From positions 157,380 through 221,379 of the forward strand of contig JAXMAZ010000008.1 of the NCBI GenBank assembly GCA_046350115.1: a stretch of 64,000 nt of DNA, in the 5' to 3' direction. Of the stretch, positions 26,701-36,600 are shown in pieces. The translations under genes were made by a program, and so were the position numbers. This DNA comes from JAXMAZ01 sp046350115 (GTDB lineage Bacteria > Planctomycetota > Planctomycetia > Gemmatales > Gemmataceae). Every line of letters starts with the position of its first letter. Within the stretch, counting starts at the first letter, position 1. The notes beneath the pieces were generated by a model. It did not search any database and had not been told where the DNA came from. It saw only the letters and a program-made list of their open reading frames with translations.

Positions 26701-27232
26701 GCGGAACGTCCTCAGCTACCTGCTCTACCCGAAGGTGTTCACCGATTTCGCCGACCACCGGCGGAAGTACGCGGACGTGGCCGTACTACCGACCCCAGTG
26801 TACTTCTACGGGCTGGACAAGGGCGAGGAGGTGAGCGTTGAGATCGAGCCGGGGAAGGTGCTCATCATCAAATTCCAGACGGTCGGCGACCCGCACCCGG
26901 ACGGCAAACGGCTCGTCTTCTTCGAGCTGAACGGCCAGCCGCGGGAGGTTCTGGTCGAGGACCGGTCGCTCGGCGGCGGGACCGGGCCAGCCAAAGTGAA
27001 GGCCGAGCCGGGCAACCCGCTGCACGTCGCCGCCCCGATGCCGGGGGCGGTGGTGGCGGTCGCCGTCGGGCCGGGCGAGCGGGTGGCCGCCGGGCAGAAG
27101 CTGCTGACGCTCGAAGCGATGAAGATGGAGACGACGCTCTACGCCGAGCGGGCCGCGACTGTCGCCGAGGTGCTGACCCGACCCGGGACGCAGGTGGAGG
27201 GGGGCGATCTGCTGGTGCGGTTCGAGCCGTGA
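23741..27232 (+). CDS. pyc: pyruvate carboxylase
   Basis: 1163-residue biotin enzyme that carboxylates pyruvate to oxaloacetate with ATP and bicarbonate, feeding the TCA cycle. Domains in order: biotin carboxylase (residues about 8-455; ATP loop KASMGGGGRGMRVV, EKFVERAKHIEVQLLGD, EVNPRIQVEHTVTE), carboxyltransferase (about 545-820; TDTTMRDAHQSLLATRMRT, metal-site HFHTHD), allosteric/PC tetramerisation region, and biotin carboxyl carrier (about 1085-1163) with the biotinyl Lys1128 in EAMKMETTLYAE. This is the single-chain form and full length. ATG at 23741 fits the conserved N-terminus FRKLLAANRSEIAIRVFR. It has its own promoter and ends in a palindromic repeat. Confidence 0.98.
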   Translation: MSAPTPFRKLLAANRSEIAIRVFRSAHELGVRTVAIYSHEDRFALHRFKADEAYRVGKPGEPIRAYLDIPGIVALAKEIGVDAIHPGYGFLSENAGFARACRDAGITFVGPKPEILDQLGDKVAARKLAQKAQVPVLSGTDKPVASPEEATALAEKLGYPVIVKASMGGGGRGMRVVHDPAKLADAVASAGREAGQAFGVPDVFLEKFVERAKHIEVQLLGDRHGNLVHLFERDCSIQRRHQKVVELAPAPNLPTATRDGILDAALKIGRAVGLDNAGTVEFLVDADTGAFYFIEVNPRIQVEHTVTEVVTGYDIVKSQILIAQGVPLSDPEIGLGDQSAIKTTGFAIQSRVTTEDPANGFAPDYGRLSAYRSASGLGIRLDAGTAFSGAVITPFYDSLLVKVTASGNRFVDAARRMERCLQEFRVRGVKTNIPFLLNLVTHPAFLDGTVTTRFLDETPELFQFVTRQDRATRLLSYIAEVIVNGHPEVKGKAKPDLGAAGAGELPWHRSDVHQLTAGQPEGLPKGTRDLLKELGPEKFARWVRDQKRLLVTDTTMRDAHQSLLATRMRTYDMVHAADRYARQHADLFSLEMWGGATFDTAMRFLKEDPWERLAKLRERIPNILFQMLLRASSAVGYTNYPDNLVHAFCKEAVRAGMDVFRIFDANNWLPNLRLGMEAVQGAGGVVEASICYTGDILDPKRDKYTLRHFVDLAKELVKGGTHILAIKDMAGLLKPYAAKRLVKALRDEIDVPIHFHTHDAAGGQTASYLLAAEEGVDVVDCAFAPLAGNTAQPSLNALAEAMRFTDRDTKLSFDALQETALYWEEVRRYYAPFESGQLSTSADVYLHEMPGGQATNLMQQAKSLGLGDRWPEVCRTYAAVNQMFGDIVKVTPTSKVVGDMALFMLANNLTPADVLDPKREIAFPESVVEFFEGRLGPPPGGFPTALQAKVLRGKKPFTDRAGATLPPADFDAAKAMLKEKYRREPTERNVLSYLLYPKVFTDFADHRRKYADVAVLPTPVYFYGLDKGEEVSVEIEPGKVLIIKFQTVGDPHPDGKRLVFFELNGQPREVLVEDRSLGGGTGPAKVKAEPGNPLHVAAPMPGAVVAVAVGPGERVAAGQKLLTLEAMKMETTLYAERAATVAEVLTRPGTQVEGGDLLVRFEP

Positions 27233-27248
27233 TGGCAGCGCCGCTTGT

Positions 27249-27338
27249 GTAGGGTGCGTGGAGGCTCTGCGAAACGCACCGTTGGGACTCCGCCCATTGC
27301 GGCGCCGGTGCGTTTCGCAGAGCCTCCACGCACCCTAC
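27249..27338. repeat. palindromic repeat with perfect 33-bp arms
   Basis: Arms at 27249-27281 and 27306-27338 match perfectly around a 24-base centre. The arm begins GTAGGGTGCGTGGAGGC, shared with the inner repeat at 7444-7554. It lies between the ends of pyc (27232) and the convergent gene ending at 27345, where it could end both transcripts. Confidence 0.88.
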
Positions 27339-27344
27339 GTAGGA

Positions 27345-27815
27345 TCAGCCACCGGCGCGGCCGATGAAGAAGCCGGTAACGAACGCCACTCCGAGCAGCA
27401 CCAGCGCCAGCACCCCAAGCACGGCCGCCGTCAGCCGGGAGACGTACACCGCGTCGTCCGCCTTCGGCTTCGCGGCCACCTCGACGGCCACCGGTTCCGG
27501 CTCGGCGGCAGCCCGCTCGGGCGGGGGCGGCGGAGCCGGGATGAACTTGTCCAGCAACTGTTCGATGTCCTTCTCGAACAGCTTCGGGTCGTGGTGCCGC
27601 TGGACCAGCTTCCGCTTCGGCGGGGCCGAGGTGACGACGACGGCCGCCTCGTCCGACCCGGCCGGGCTGACGTCGGGGGCGAGATCCGGCTCGCTCGGCA
27701 GGTCGGGGACGATGACGGTTTCCCCGCACTTCGGGCAGGCGATGGTCGCCGCCGCCTTCCGCCGGGCGATGCTGAGCAGCCCCATACAGGTCGGGCACCG
27801 GAAACGGATCGGCAC
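27345..27815 (-). CDS. zinc-ribbon single-pass membrane protein
   Basis: 156 residues. An N-terminal zinc ribbon has two CxxC pairs (FRCPTCMGLL and IACPKCGETVIVPD). A hydrophilic linker of about 80 residues rich in Pro, Ala and Glu follows. A single C-terminal membrane helix (LGVLALVLLGVAFVTGFFIG) anchors it, so the ribbon faces the cytoplasm if the tail-anchored topology holds. The GTG at 27815 after GGGGGG is preferred to an ATG at 27878 because the latter adds 21 residues without family features. Proteins of this plan are very common in Gemmataceae, function unknown. A short helical stretch DPKLFEKDIEQLLDKFIP may be an interaction motif. Confidence 0.78.
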   Translation of the reverse strand: MPIRFRCPTCMGLLSIARRKAAATIACPKCGETVIVPDLPSEPDLAPDVSPAGSDEAAVVVTSAPPKRKLVQRHHDPKLFEKDIEQLLDKFIPAPPPPPERAAAEPEPVAVEVAAKPKADDAVYVSRLTAAVLGVLALVLLGVAFVTGFFIGRAGG

Positions 27816-28003
27816 GGCGAACCCCCCAAACGGACCGGCCGGCCCGACCGTTACACCGGTTACGGCGGGCCGTCGCACGCCTCATTCTGTCGCCGATTCG
27901 CCGTCGGAGCAACCGGTTGCTTGAAGTCGCCCCGTCCCGGCCGGACAATCTGGGTGGGGTGCGCCCGGCAACACCGACCCGCCGACCGTCACGGATGCCT
28001 CCT

Positions 28004-30583
28004 ATGTCGCTGACCCGCCGCCTGGTTCTGGCCGTCGCTGTCTCCGGGTGCGGGCTGGTGGCCGCCGGAGAGGCGGTCATCATGCCAGACGGGTTTGTCA
28101 TCCAGGGCAAGCTCAAAGAGGCCGGGTCGGTGTTCAACCCCCGGACCGGCAACCGGGTGAACAAGCTGGACGGGTTCGACCTACTGGAGAACGGCCCCCG
28201 GATCGTCGCGTTCAGCACGCACGTTCGAAAGGGCGGGAAGGTGGAGAAGGGACTGCCGGACCAGCCGTTCCCGGCGTACAAGCGGACGTCGATCACGCCC
28301 CGGTCGGCCGGCCCGCTCCGCTTCCCGGTCGTCAACATGACCGTCGGCCCGTGGAACGCGGAGTGGGTGCGGCCCGTGAAAGGGGAAACCCCGCCGGCCC
28401 CGCCCCGGCTGCCGAACGGCGCGCCGGTCAGCCTGCGGCAGCAGATCAGCTCCCTCGACGCGGCCGACCTGGTCGTCAGTTGCGACAAGTACACCTGGGT
28501 CCAGCACTTCCCCACGAGTGAGTTCGCGCCGGCCGAGATCCGCAAGCTGCTGGCCACCCACCCGGAGCTGAAAGACCCACCGGGCAAGGTCGACCCGGAC
28601 CGCCGGCTGTTGATCGCCGCGTTCCTCAAGGACGTGGCCGGGACCGACCCGTCGACCGGCGGGGTCGGGTGGCTCCGGGCCGCTCGGGACGAATTGGAGA
28701 AGCTGAAAACGGACGCGCCCCCGTCCGGTTGGAGCCAGCAGACGACCAAGCGGTTCGATCAGATCAGCGAAGAGATCGACCGGGCGGACGGCCAGCGGGT
28801 GCTGGACGAACTGGCCGCGGCGGTGGCGAGCGGACGGTACGGGATGGCCCGGCGGATCGTCGAGGGGTACAAGCCGGTCGCGGCGGACGCCAAGCAGATC
28901 ACCCGGTTCGCCGAACTGAAGGCCCAGGTGGAGACCACCCTCCAGCGGTTCGACCAGGCGGCCGACCAACTCCGCGGGCTGATCGACCGGGCGTCGGGCG
29001 GCATCGCCGTCGCCGCCCACGCCGCGGCGGCCGGCGGTCCCGCCGCCCAGCTCGCCCCCCGGCCGGCGGTCGCCCCGCGGACCGCGGCCCTGTTGGACGG
29101 CGCGACGGCCGCGCGAGCCGAACTGCACCCGGACACCGCGGCCCGGCTGGAGCTGTTCGCCCTCATCGCCGCCCAGGAGGAGCAGCGGCGGCGGGCCGGC
29201 CAGCCGACCACCACCACCGATGACGAACTCCTGGCCCTGGCGGTGAGCGGCTGGCTGAAGGGGAAGAACGGGGCGGACAAGAACCCGGACGCGGCCGCTC
29301 GGGTGTGGGCCGGCCGGTCGGCCGCGCTGGCGTACCTGCGGGAGCCGACAGGCAACAACCGGCGGGCAGTGCTGGACGGGTACTTGAGGGGCGCGCGGGC
29401 GACCGGCCCGGACGAGTTGGCCCAGATCGTCACCCTACTGCCGCCGTCGTTCGCTGCCGAGGCGGCGGAGTCGCCGGGGGCCGCCGTGCCGGTCGCGGAC
29501 GCCGGCAGCGACCGGGTGTTACGCCGCACCACCCGGCCGACCGCCGACCTGTCACGGGGGTCCGAGTACCTGGTCCGGCTGCCGGGCGAGTTCCACCCCG
29601 GACGGCCGTACCCGCTCATCCTCGCCCTGACCGACCCCGAGTTCCCGGCCGAGCAAATGGTCGGCCGGCTCGCCGAGTTCGCCGACCGGTTCGGGTACAT
29701 CGTGGCCGCCCCCGTCTGGAACAACCAGTTCTCTCAGAAGCGGTACGACTACGGCGGCGCGGACGAGCACCCGCTGGCCGTGGGCGTCCTCCGGGACGTG
29801 CTCCGGCACTTCCCCGCCGACCCGGACCGGGTGTTCGCCTGGGGGTTCGGCAACGGGGCGGACTTCGCACTGGGACTGGGGATGGCCCACCCGGACCTGT
29901 TCGCCGGGCTGGTGCTGAACGGGGCCAGCCCGCCGGAGGCGATCACCGTGTCCTACTGGCGGAACGCCCAGAAGCTGCCGGTGTACGCGATCACCGGCGA
30001 CCAGGGGGCCGGGGTGTCCAGTGTCCAGCCGCTGTTCGACAAGTGGGTGGCGAAGGGGTTCCCGGCCCTGCTCACCATCTACAAGGGCCGCGGGACCGAC
30101 TGGTTCAAGACCGAAGTGCCCCACGTGTTCGACTGGCTCGGGCGGAAGCAGCGGGTGCGGGGGACGGCCAGCCTGATGCTGAACAAGGAGGAGCGGGTCG
30201 AGCCGTGGCAGGTGCTGCGGGAGGCGGACGACCGGTTCTACTGGGTCGGGGTGGCTCCCGGCGGGTTGCGCGACCCGAACCTGGTCGCCAACCGCCAGCC
30301 CGGCCAGTTCGTCACCCCGGCCACCTTCCGGGCGGACATCGGGCGGAACGGGGCGATCGCCATCGACCAGGTGATCGGCATCCGCAAGCTGGTGGTCTGG
30401 CTGGAGCGTGACCTGATCGACTGGGAGAAGCCGGTCAGCGTGCTCGTCAACGGCCGGCAGCCGAACGGGTTTCGCCCGAAGAAGCTGGACCGCGACCTGC
30501 ACCTGATGCTCGAGCAGGTGTACCGCAGCGGCGACCGGAAGATGCTGTACCAGGGGATGATCGAGGTGGACGGACCGGGGTAA
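28004..30583 (+). CDS. exported alpha/beta-hydrolase-like protein lacking the nucleophile
   Basis: 859 residues. Signal peptide MSLTRRLVLAVAVSGCGLVAAGEA (the ATG at 27995 would add three residues). The first 500 residues are helical and Ala-rich, with no recognised domain. Residues about 520-740 resemble the alpha/beta hydrolase/PHB-depolymerase-like esterase fold: YLVRLPGEFHPGRPYPLILAL, FADRFGYIVAAPVW, then the elbow DRVFAWGFGNGADFALGL. In active esterases this elbow is GxSxG; here it reads GFGNG, so the nucleophilic serine is glycine. Later segments (VYAITGDQG, VPHVFDWLG) fit the rest of the fold. It is probably an extracytoplasmic binding or structural protein derived from an esterase. Convergent with uvrA. 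Confidence 0.8.
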   Translation: MSLTRRLVLAVAVSGCGLVAAGEAVIMPDGFVIQGKLKEAGSVFNPRTGNRVNKLDGFDLLENGPRIVAFSTHVRKGGKVEKGLPDQPFPAYKRTSITPRSAGPLRFPVVNMTVGPWNAEWVRPVKGETPPAPPRLPNGAPVSLRQQISSLDAADLVVSCDKYTWVQHFPTSEFAPAEIRKLLATHPELKDPPGKVDPDRRLLIAAFLKDVAGTDPSTGGVGWLRAARDELEKLKTDAPPSGWSQQTTKRFDQISEEIDRADGQRVLDELAAAVASGRYGMARRIVEGYKPVAADAKQITRFAELKAQVETTLQRFDQAADQLRGLIDRASGGIAVAAHAAAAGGPAAQLAPRPAVAPRTAALLDGATAARAELHPDTAARLELFALIAAQEEQRRRAGQPTTTTDDELLALAVSGWLKGKNGADKNPDAAARVWAGRSAALAYLREPTGNNRRAVLDGYLRGARATGPDELAQIVTLLPPSFAAEAAESPGAAVPVADAGSDRVLRRTTRPTADLSRGSEYLVRLPGEFHPGRPYPLILALTDPEFPAEQMVGRLAEFADRFGYIVAAPVWNNQFSQKRYDYGGADEHPLAVGVLRDVLRHFPADPDRVFAWGFGNGADFALGLGMAHPDLFAGLVLNGASPPEAITVSYWRNAQKLPVYAITGDQGAGVSSVQPLFDKWVAKGFPALLTIYKGRGTDWFKTEVPHVFDWLGRKQRVRGTASLMLNKEERVEPWQVLREADDRFYWVGVAPGGLRDPNLVANRQPGQFVTPATFRADIGRNGAIAIDQVIGIRKLVVWLERDLIDWEKPVSVLVNGRQPNGFRPKKLDRDLHLMLEQVYRSGDRKMLYQGMIEVDGPG

Positions 30584-30592
30584 TGCGGACAC

Positions 30593-30656
30593 CGGGGTAG
30601 GGTCCGCTGTGCGGACCGGTCGGACTCCCACGGTCCGCACAGCGGACCCTACCCCG
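30593..30656. repeat. palindromic repeat, 26-bp arms
   Basis: Arms at 30593-30618 and 30631-30656 are perfectly complementary around a 12-base centre. The core GTAGGGTCCGCTGTGCGG is the same as in the palindrome inside uvrA at 33480-33535. It lies between two convergent stops (30583 and 30671). Confidence 0.88.
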
Positions 30657-30670
30657 AAGCCACCGCACGG

Positions 30671-33600
30671 TCACGACGCCATCTGCCGGAACCCGTTGAG
30701 GTGTTCCGTCAGCAGCGTCTTCAGCTCGGCCGGCTTGAGCTGGTCCGGGGTGGCGAACCGCAGCTTCAGCACGGCCGTCCCGTCGGTCCGGTCGGTGTCC
30801 AGTTCCGGGTCGCGGCCGATGCCGTCCACCCGGCTCAGGTTGAACTGGCCCGGCTTGCCGACGAACCACGCCTCGACGAACCCCGGCTCTTTCGTCTTCA
30901 CCCGCCCCCACATCCGGGTCGCCCCCGGCGGCCGCAGGGTGATGGCGTCCCGCACGTCCCACTTCACCTCCACGTCCGGGGCCACCTCCTTCACCGCGGA
31001 CAGCAGCCGGGAGAGCACCGCCGGATCCCACTTCCGCCCCTTGCCCGGCGGGAACCCCTTGTCCCCAAGGTGCCACCGCTCGCCGTTCTGCTTCCACGGC
31101 ATCATGTCTTCGACCGAGGTCTGCATCTTCACCAGGTTCGACTTGAACGAGTCGGCGGCTTGCTTGAGGAATGCCCGGAACGCCGGCGTGTCGATCTCGG
31201 CCTTCTTGACCACCGTGACGGTGATGTTCTGCCATGGGCCGCGGTCCTGCATGACGCTGATCCGCTTGTCCCGGCTGTACTGCTCCAAGCCGGGGAACTC
31301 GCTCAGCGGCTTGAGGCCGAGCCGGGCCTCCAGGTCGGCCACTTTGAAGGCGTTGCGGGCCACCCGGAAGCAGAGCCACAGGTAGCCTTCATGGCCGGTC
31401 AGGGCGTGCAGGAACCACCCCTGGGACTTCGTCTCGGCCGCTACCTCGACCACCGACCGGTGCTTCCAGTTGGTCGGCGAGAACCCGCCGAGCGCCTCCG
31501 TCTGCTCGACCGCGTAAGCCAGAGCCTCACCCTCCCACTTCGGGGTGTGCCCCTTGGTCGTCACCCGGTCGTGGGTGTGCCACCGCTGGCCGTCGATCTC
31601 CCACGGCAGCTTCTCGTGCTTGCCGACCTGCGAAATGTCGATGTCGTCGATCCGGGCCTTCGCCGCCGCCTCCGGGTCGAACGGCACCCGCTCGGCGTGC
31701 GGCCCGGCCTCCAGCACCCCTTTCAGGATGCGGCCGGTGTGAGACTCCTCGCTGTGGGCGACGACATCCTCCGGCGTCCCCTGGGCGACCACCCGGCCGC
31801 CGCCGACCCCGGCTTCCGGCCCCATGTCGATGACCCAGTCCGCCGACTTGATCACGTCCAGGTTGTGTTCGACCACGATCACCGTGTTGCCGAGATCGAC
31901 CAGTCGTTGCAGCACGTCAAGCAGCTTCCGCACGTCGTCGAAATGCAGCCCGGTGGTCGGCTCGTCCAACAGGTAGAGCGTCTTGCCGGTACTGGGGCGG
32001 GCCAACTCGGCGGCCAGCTTCACCCGCTGGGCCTCGCCGCCGCTCATGGTCGGGGCCGGCTGGCCGAGAGTCATGTACCCGAGCCCCACGTCAACAAGCG
32101 TCTGGAGCGTGTTGCGGATCTTCGGGATGTTGCCGAACAGCTCGAGGGCGTCACTGATCCGCATGTCCAACACGTCGGCGATGCTGCGGCCGTGGTACTG
32201 GACCAGGAGCGTCTCCGGGTTGTACCGCTTGCCGTGGCACACGTCGCACTCGACCCACACGTCCGGCAGGAAGTGCATCTCGATCTTCTTTTGCCCGTTC
32301 CCCTCGCACGCCTCGCACCGCCCACCCTTCTGGTTGAAGCTGAACCGCCGGGGGTGGTAACCCCGCACCTTCGACTCCGGCAACCGGGCGAACAGCTCGC
32401 GGATCAGGTCGAAGACGCCGGTGTAGGTGGCCGGGTTGGACGACGGGGCGTTGCCGATCGGATCCTGGTCGACGTTGATGATCTTGTCCACGTGGTCGAG
32501 GCCGAGCACCTCGTCGTGGGCCGCCCCCGGGGTCTGGGCGCGGTGCAGCTTGCGGGCGAGGGTGTTGTACAGCACCTCGTTGACCAGCGACGACTTGCCC
32601 GACCCGCTCACCCCGGTTACGGCGACGAACGCCCCGAGCGGGAAGTGAACGTCCACGTTGCGGAGGTTGTGCTGGCGGGCGCCGATGACGCTCAGCACCG
32701 CCTCCTTCGGGCTGAGGGTGCGGACGACATTCGCCGTCGGCTCCCCCTCGAACCCGGCCGTCTGGATGCGGCGGTTGGACGGCACCGGGATCGCCTTCCG
32801 GCCGGACAGGTAGTCGCCGGTCAGCGACTTCTTCGACTTCGTGACCTGCTTCGGCGACCCGTCGGCGGTGATCTCGCCCCCCTGGTCGCCGGCCCCTGGG
32901 CCGAAGTCGAGCAGGTAGTCGGCGGACGCGATCACCTCCCGGTCGTGTTCGACCAGGACGAGAGTGTTGCCCAGGTCGCGGAGCCGGTGCAGGGCGGCCA
33001 GGAGGCGGGCGTTGTCCCGCGGGTGCAGGCCGATGGTTGGCTCGTCCAGCACGTACAGCACGCCGGTGAGGCCCGACCCGATCTGCGAGGCGAGTCGGAT
33101 GCGCTGGGCCTCGCCGCCGGAGAGTGTCGGCCCCTTGCGGTCGAGGCTGAGGTAGTCGAGGCCCACGTCCACCAGGAACTTGAGCCGGCTGGTGATCTCC
33201 CGCAGCACCTCGCCGACAACTTCTCGATCCCGCTTCGACAGCTTCAGCCCGTCGAGCAACTGGAGGGCGTCGCCGAGCGGCTTGGCCGTCGCCTCGCCGA
33301 GGGTGAGGCCGGCGAACCGGGTGGCGGCGGCGTCCGGCCGGAGCCGGGAGCCGTGGCAGGCGGGGCAGGGGACTTCATCGACCAAGTGGTCGAGCCGCGC
33401 CCGGTAGACGAAGCTGACCCGCGACGCCTCGTCGATGGCCGGGAACAGCCCCTTGTACTGGAACGTCGGAGTCATCGGCGTAGGGTCCGCTGTGCGGACC
33501 GGTGGGGCCCCACCGGTCCGCACAGCGGACCCTACCCGGATCGGTATCCACTCCTCGCCCGTCCCCTGGAGGATCGCCCTCCGATGAGCCGGCTCCAAAT

Positions 33601-36600
33601 CATCGAACGGCGTGTCCAGCGAGAAGCCGACGTGCTTCGCCACCGCCTCGGCGAGCGGCAGGAAGGCCGACTTCGGCCCCAGATCCGGCCACGCTGCCAC
33701 CGCTCCTTGACGCAGCGACAGCGACCCGTCGCGGACCAGCAGGTTGACGTTCGCCCCCCGCTGAAACCCCAACCCCTCGCACGTCTGACACCAGCCGAGC
33801 GGGCTGTTGAACGAGTAGTTGTGCGGGTTCAGCAGCTCGTAGCTGCGGCCACAGGTCGAGCAGGCGAGGTGCTGACTGAACGTCTCGGTCCGCCACTGGG
33901 CTTCGTCCTTGTCGGCGTCCACGTAGGCCAGCCGGACCACCCCCCGGCCGAGGTCGAGCGCCTGCTCGACCGCCTCGGCGATCCGAGTCCGGGTGCCGGG
34001 CTTGACCACGTTCCGGTCCACGACGACTTCGACGGTGTGCTTCCGCCGGTGGTCGATGGCCGGCGGCTCATCCACCGGGTACGACTTGCCGTCCACCCGC
34101 ATCCGCACGAACCCGGCCCGGCGGATGTCGTCGAACAGGGTGTCGTACTTCTCCTGCCCCTTCCGCTCCAGCGGGGCCAGGACGTACAGCTTCGTCCCCT
34201 CCGGCAATCCGAGGATTTTCTCGATGATCTGGTCGGCCGTCTGGGTGCTGATCGGGGTGCCGTCGTGCGGGCAGTGGCGGACCCCGAGCCGGGCGTACAG
34301 AATCCGCAGGTAGTCGTACACCTCGGTGATGGTGCCGACCGTGGAGCGGGGGCTTTTGCTCGTCGTTTTCTGCTCGATGGCGATGGCCGGGGACAGCCCG
34401 GTGACGTGTTCCACCTTCGGCTTCTGCACCTGCCCGAGAAACTGTCGGGCGTAGCTCGACAGCGACTCGACGTACCGCCGCTGGCCCTCGGCGTAGATGG
34501 TGTCCATCGCCAGCGACGACTTGCCCGACCCGCTCGGCCCGCAAAACACCGTCATCTGGTCGCGGGGGATGCGGGCGTTCACGTCCTTGAGGTTGTGCTG
34601 CCGGGCGCCCTGGACTTCCAAATGCGTGATGTACTCGACGGCGGCAGGGCGCGGCTCCTTGCGGGAACGTCCACGGACTGCTGTCCGTGGGGCCTTTTTC
34701 GGGAACAAGATCGGGGCGAGGGCGGCGCCGGTGTGCGAGGTCGGGTGCTTCGCCACCTGCTCCGGCGTCCCGGTGACAACGACTTCGCCGCCGCCCGACC
34801 CGCCGTCCGGCCCCATGTCGATGAGGTGGTCCGCCGTCTTGATGACATCCAGGTTGTGCTCGATGACGAGAACCGTGTTCCCCTGGTCGACGAACCCGTG
34901 CAGCACTTCCAGCAGCTTGCGGATGTCCTCGAAGTGCAACCCGGTGGTCGGCTCGTCCAGGATGTACAGCGTCTTGCCGGTCCCCTTACGGCACAGCTCC
35001 TTCGCCAACTTCACCCGCTGGGCCTCCCCGCCACTGAGGGTCGGGGACGGCTGGCCGAGCTTGATGTAGTCCATGCCGACGTCGTGCAGCGTCTTGAGCA
35101 TGGCCGCGACCTTGGGCACGTGCTCGAAGTGCTCCAGCGCCTGGGCCACCTCCAGTTCGAGGACTTCGTGGATCGACTTGCCGCGGTACTTGACCTGGAG
35201 CGTCTCCCGGTTGAACCGCTTCCCCTCGCACACCGGGCACGTCACCCACACGTCGGCCAGGAAGTCCATTTCGAGCTTGTTCGACCCGTTCCCCTCGCAT
35301 GCCTCGCACCGGCCGCCGGGGCGGTTGAAGCTGAACCGGCCGGGCTGATACCCCCGCACCTTGGCGTCCGGCATCTGGGCGAATAGCGACCGGATTTCGT
35401 CCCACACTTTGATGTAGGTGGCCGGGTTCGACCGCGGGGTGCGGCCGATCGCCGACTGGTCGATGTCGATCACCTTGTCGATGTGCTCGGCGCCCTCGAT
35501 GCGATCGTGCGACCCGACCTCGTGAAGCTCCTCGTCCGGCTCGTCATCCTCAGACCGCGTGTCCTTGCGGCCGGCGGCGAGCAGCCCTTCCTTGAGGATG
35601 TCGTTGACGAGGGAGGATTTGCCCGACCCGCTCACCCCGGTGACGACGGTGAACGTGCCGAGCGGGAAATCGACAGTCACATCCTTGAGGTTGTTCTGCT
35701 TGGCCCCGACCACCCGCAGCGACTTGCCGCTGCCGGCCCGCCGCTCCTTCGGCACTGGGATCGACTTTGCCCCGGTCAGGTATTGGCCGGTCACGCTCGC
35801 CGGGTTGGCCAGCACCTCGGCCGGCGGCCCGGCGGCGACCACCTCGCCCCCCCGCACCCCGGGGCCGGGGCCGAAGTCCACCAGGAAGTCGGCCGCTTTC
35901 ATGGTGTCCTCGTCGTGTTCGACGACGAGGACCGTATTTCCCATGTCGCGGAGTCGCTCCAGGCTGCGGAGCAGGGCCAGGTTGTCTCGCGGGTGCAGGC
36001 CGATGCTCGGTTCGTCCAGGATGTACAAGACGCCGACCAGCCCGCTGCCGATCTGGCCCGCGAGCCGGATGCGTTGGGCCTCACCGCCGGACAGGGTCGG
36101 GGCGGAGCGGTCGAGCGACAAGTAGTGCAGGCCGACGTTGAGTAGAAAACCGAGCCGGGCGCGAATCTCCTTGAGCAATTCGCCGGCGATCACCTGCTGG
36201 ACCGGCGTCAAGCCGGCCTCGAACCGGTCGAACCAGGGCACCAGGTCGCCGAGCGGGGTCGCCCCGACCTCGACCAGAGTCTTGTCGCCGACCTTCACCG
36301 CCCGGGCCTGCGGGTTCAGCCGGTGGCCGTGACACGCCGGGCAGCGGACCACCCGCATGTACTTCTCAAGCTGCATCCGCCGGGGACCGCTGGCCGCCTT
36401 CTTGAACTGGGCCATCAGCTGCGGGATGACGCCCTCCCACTTGCCGGCGTGCTTCCAGATCACGCCGCCCCGCTGCTTCCACTCCCAGACGATGTGGGCG
36501 TCCCCGCTGCCGTACAGCAGCAGGTCGCGGTGCTTGGCCGGCAGCTTTTTCCACGGCACCGTCAGGTCGATGCCGAGCGACTTGGCGACGCCCTCATAAA

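Noticed and set aside
30701..35386. 1561-codon open frame on the plus strand opposite uvrA
   Set aside because: High-GC shadow of a conserved gene: its translation is full of Arg/Gly/Pro/Asp/His/Val in periodic fashion with no family features, while the minus strand encodes a clear UvrA.
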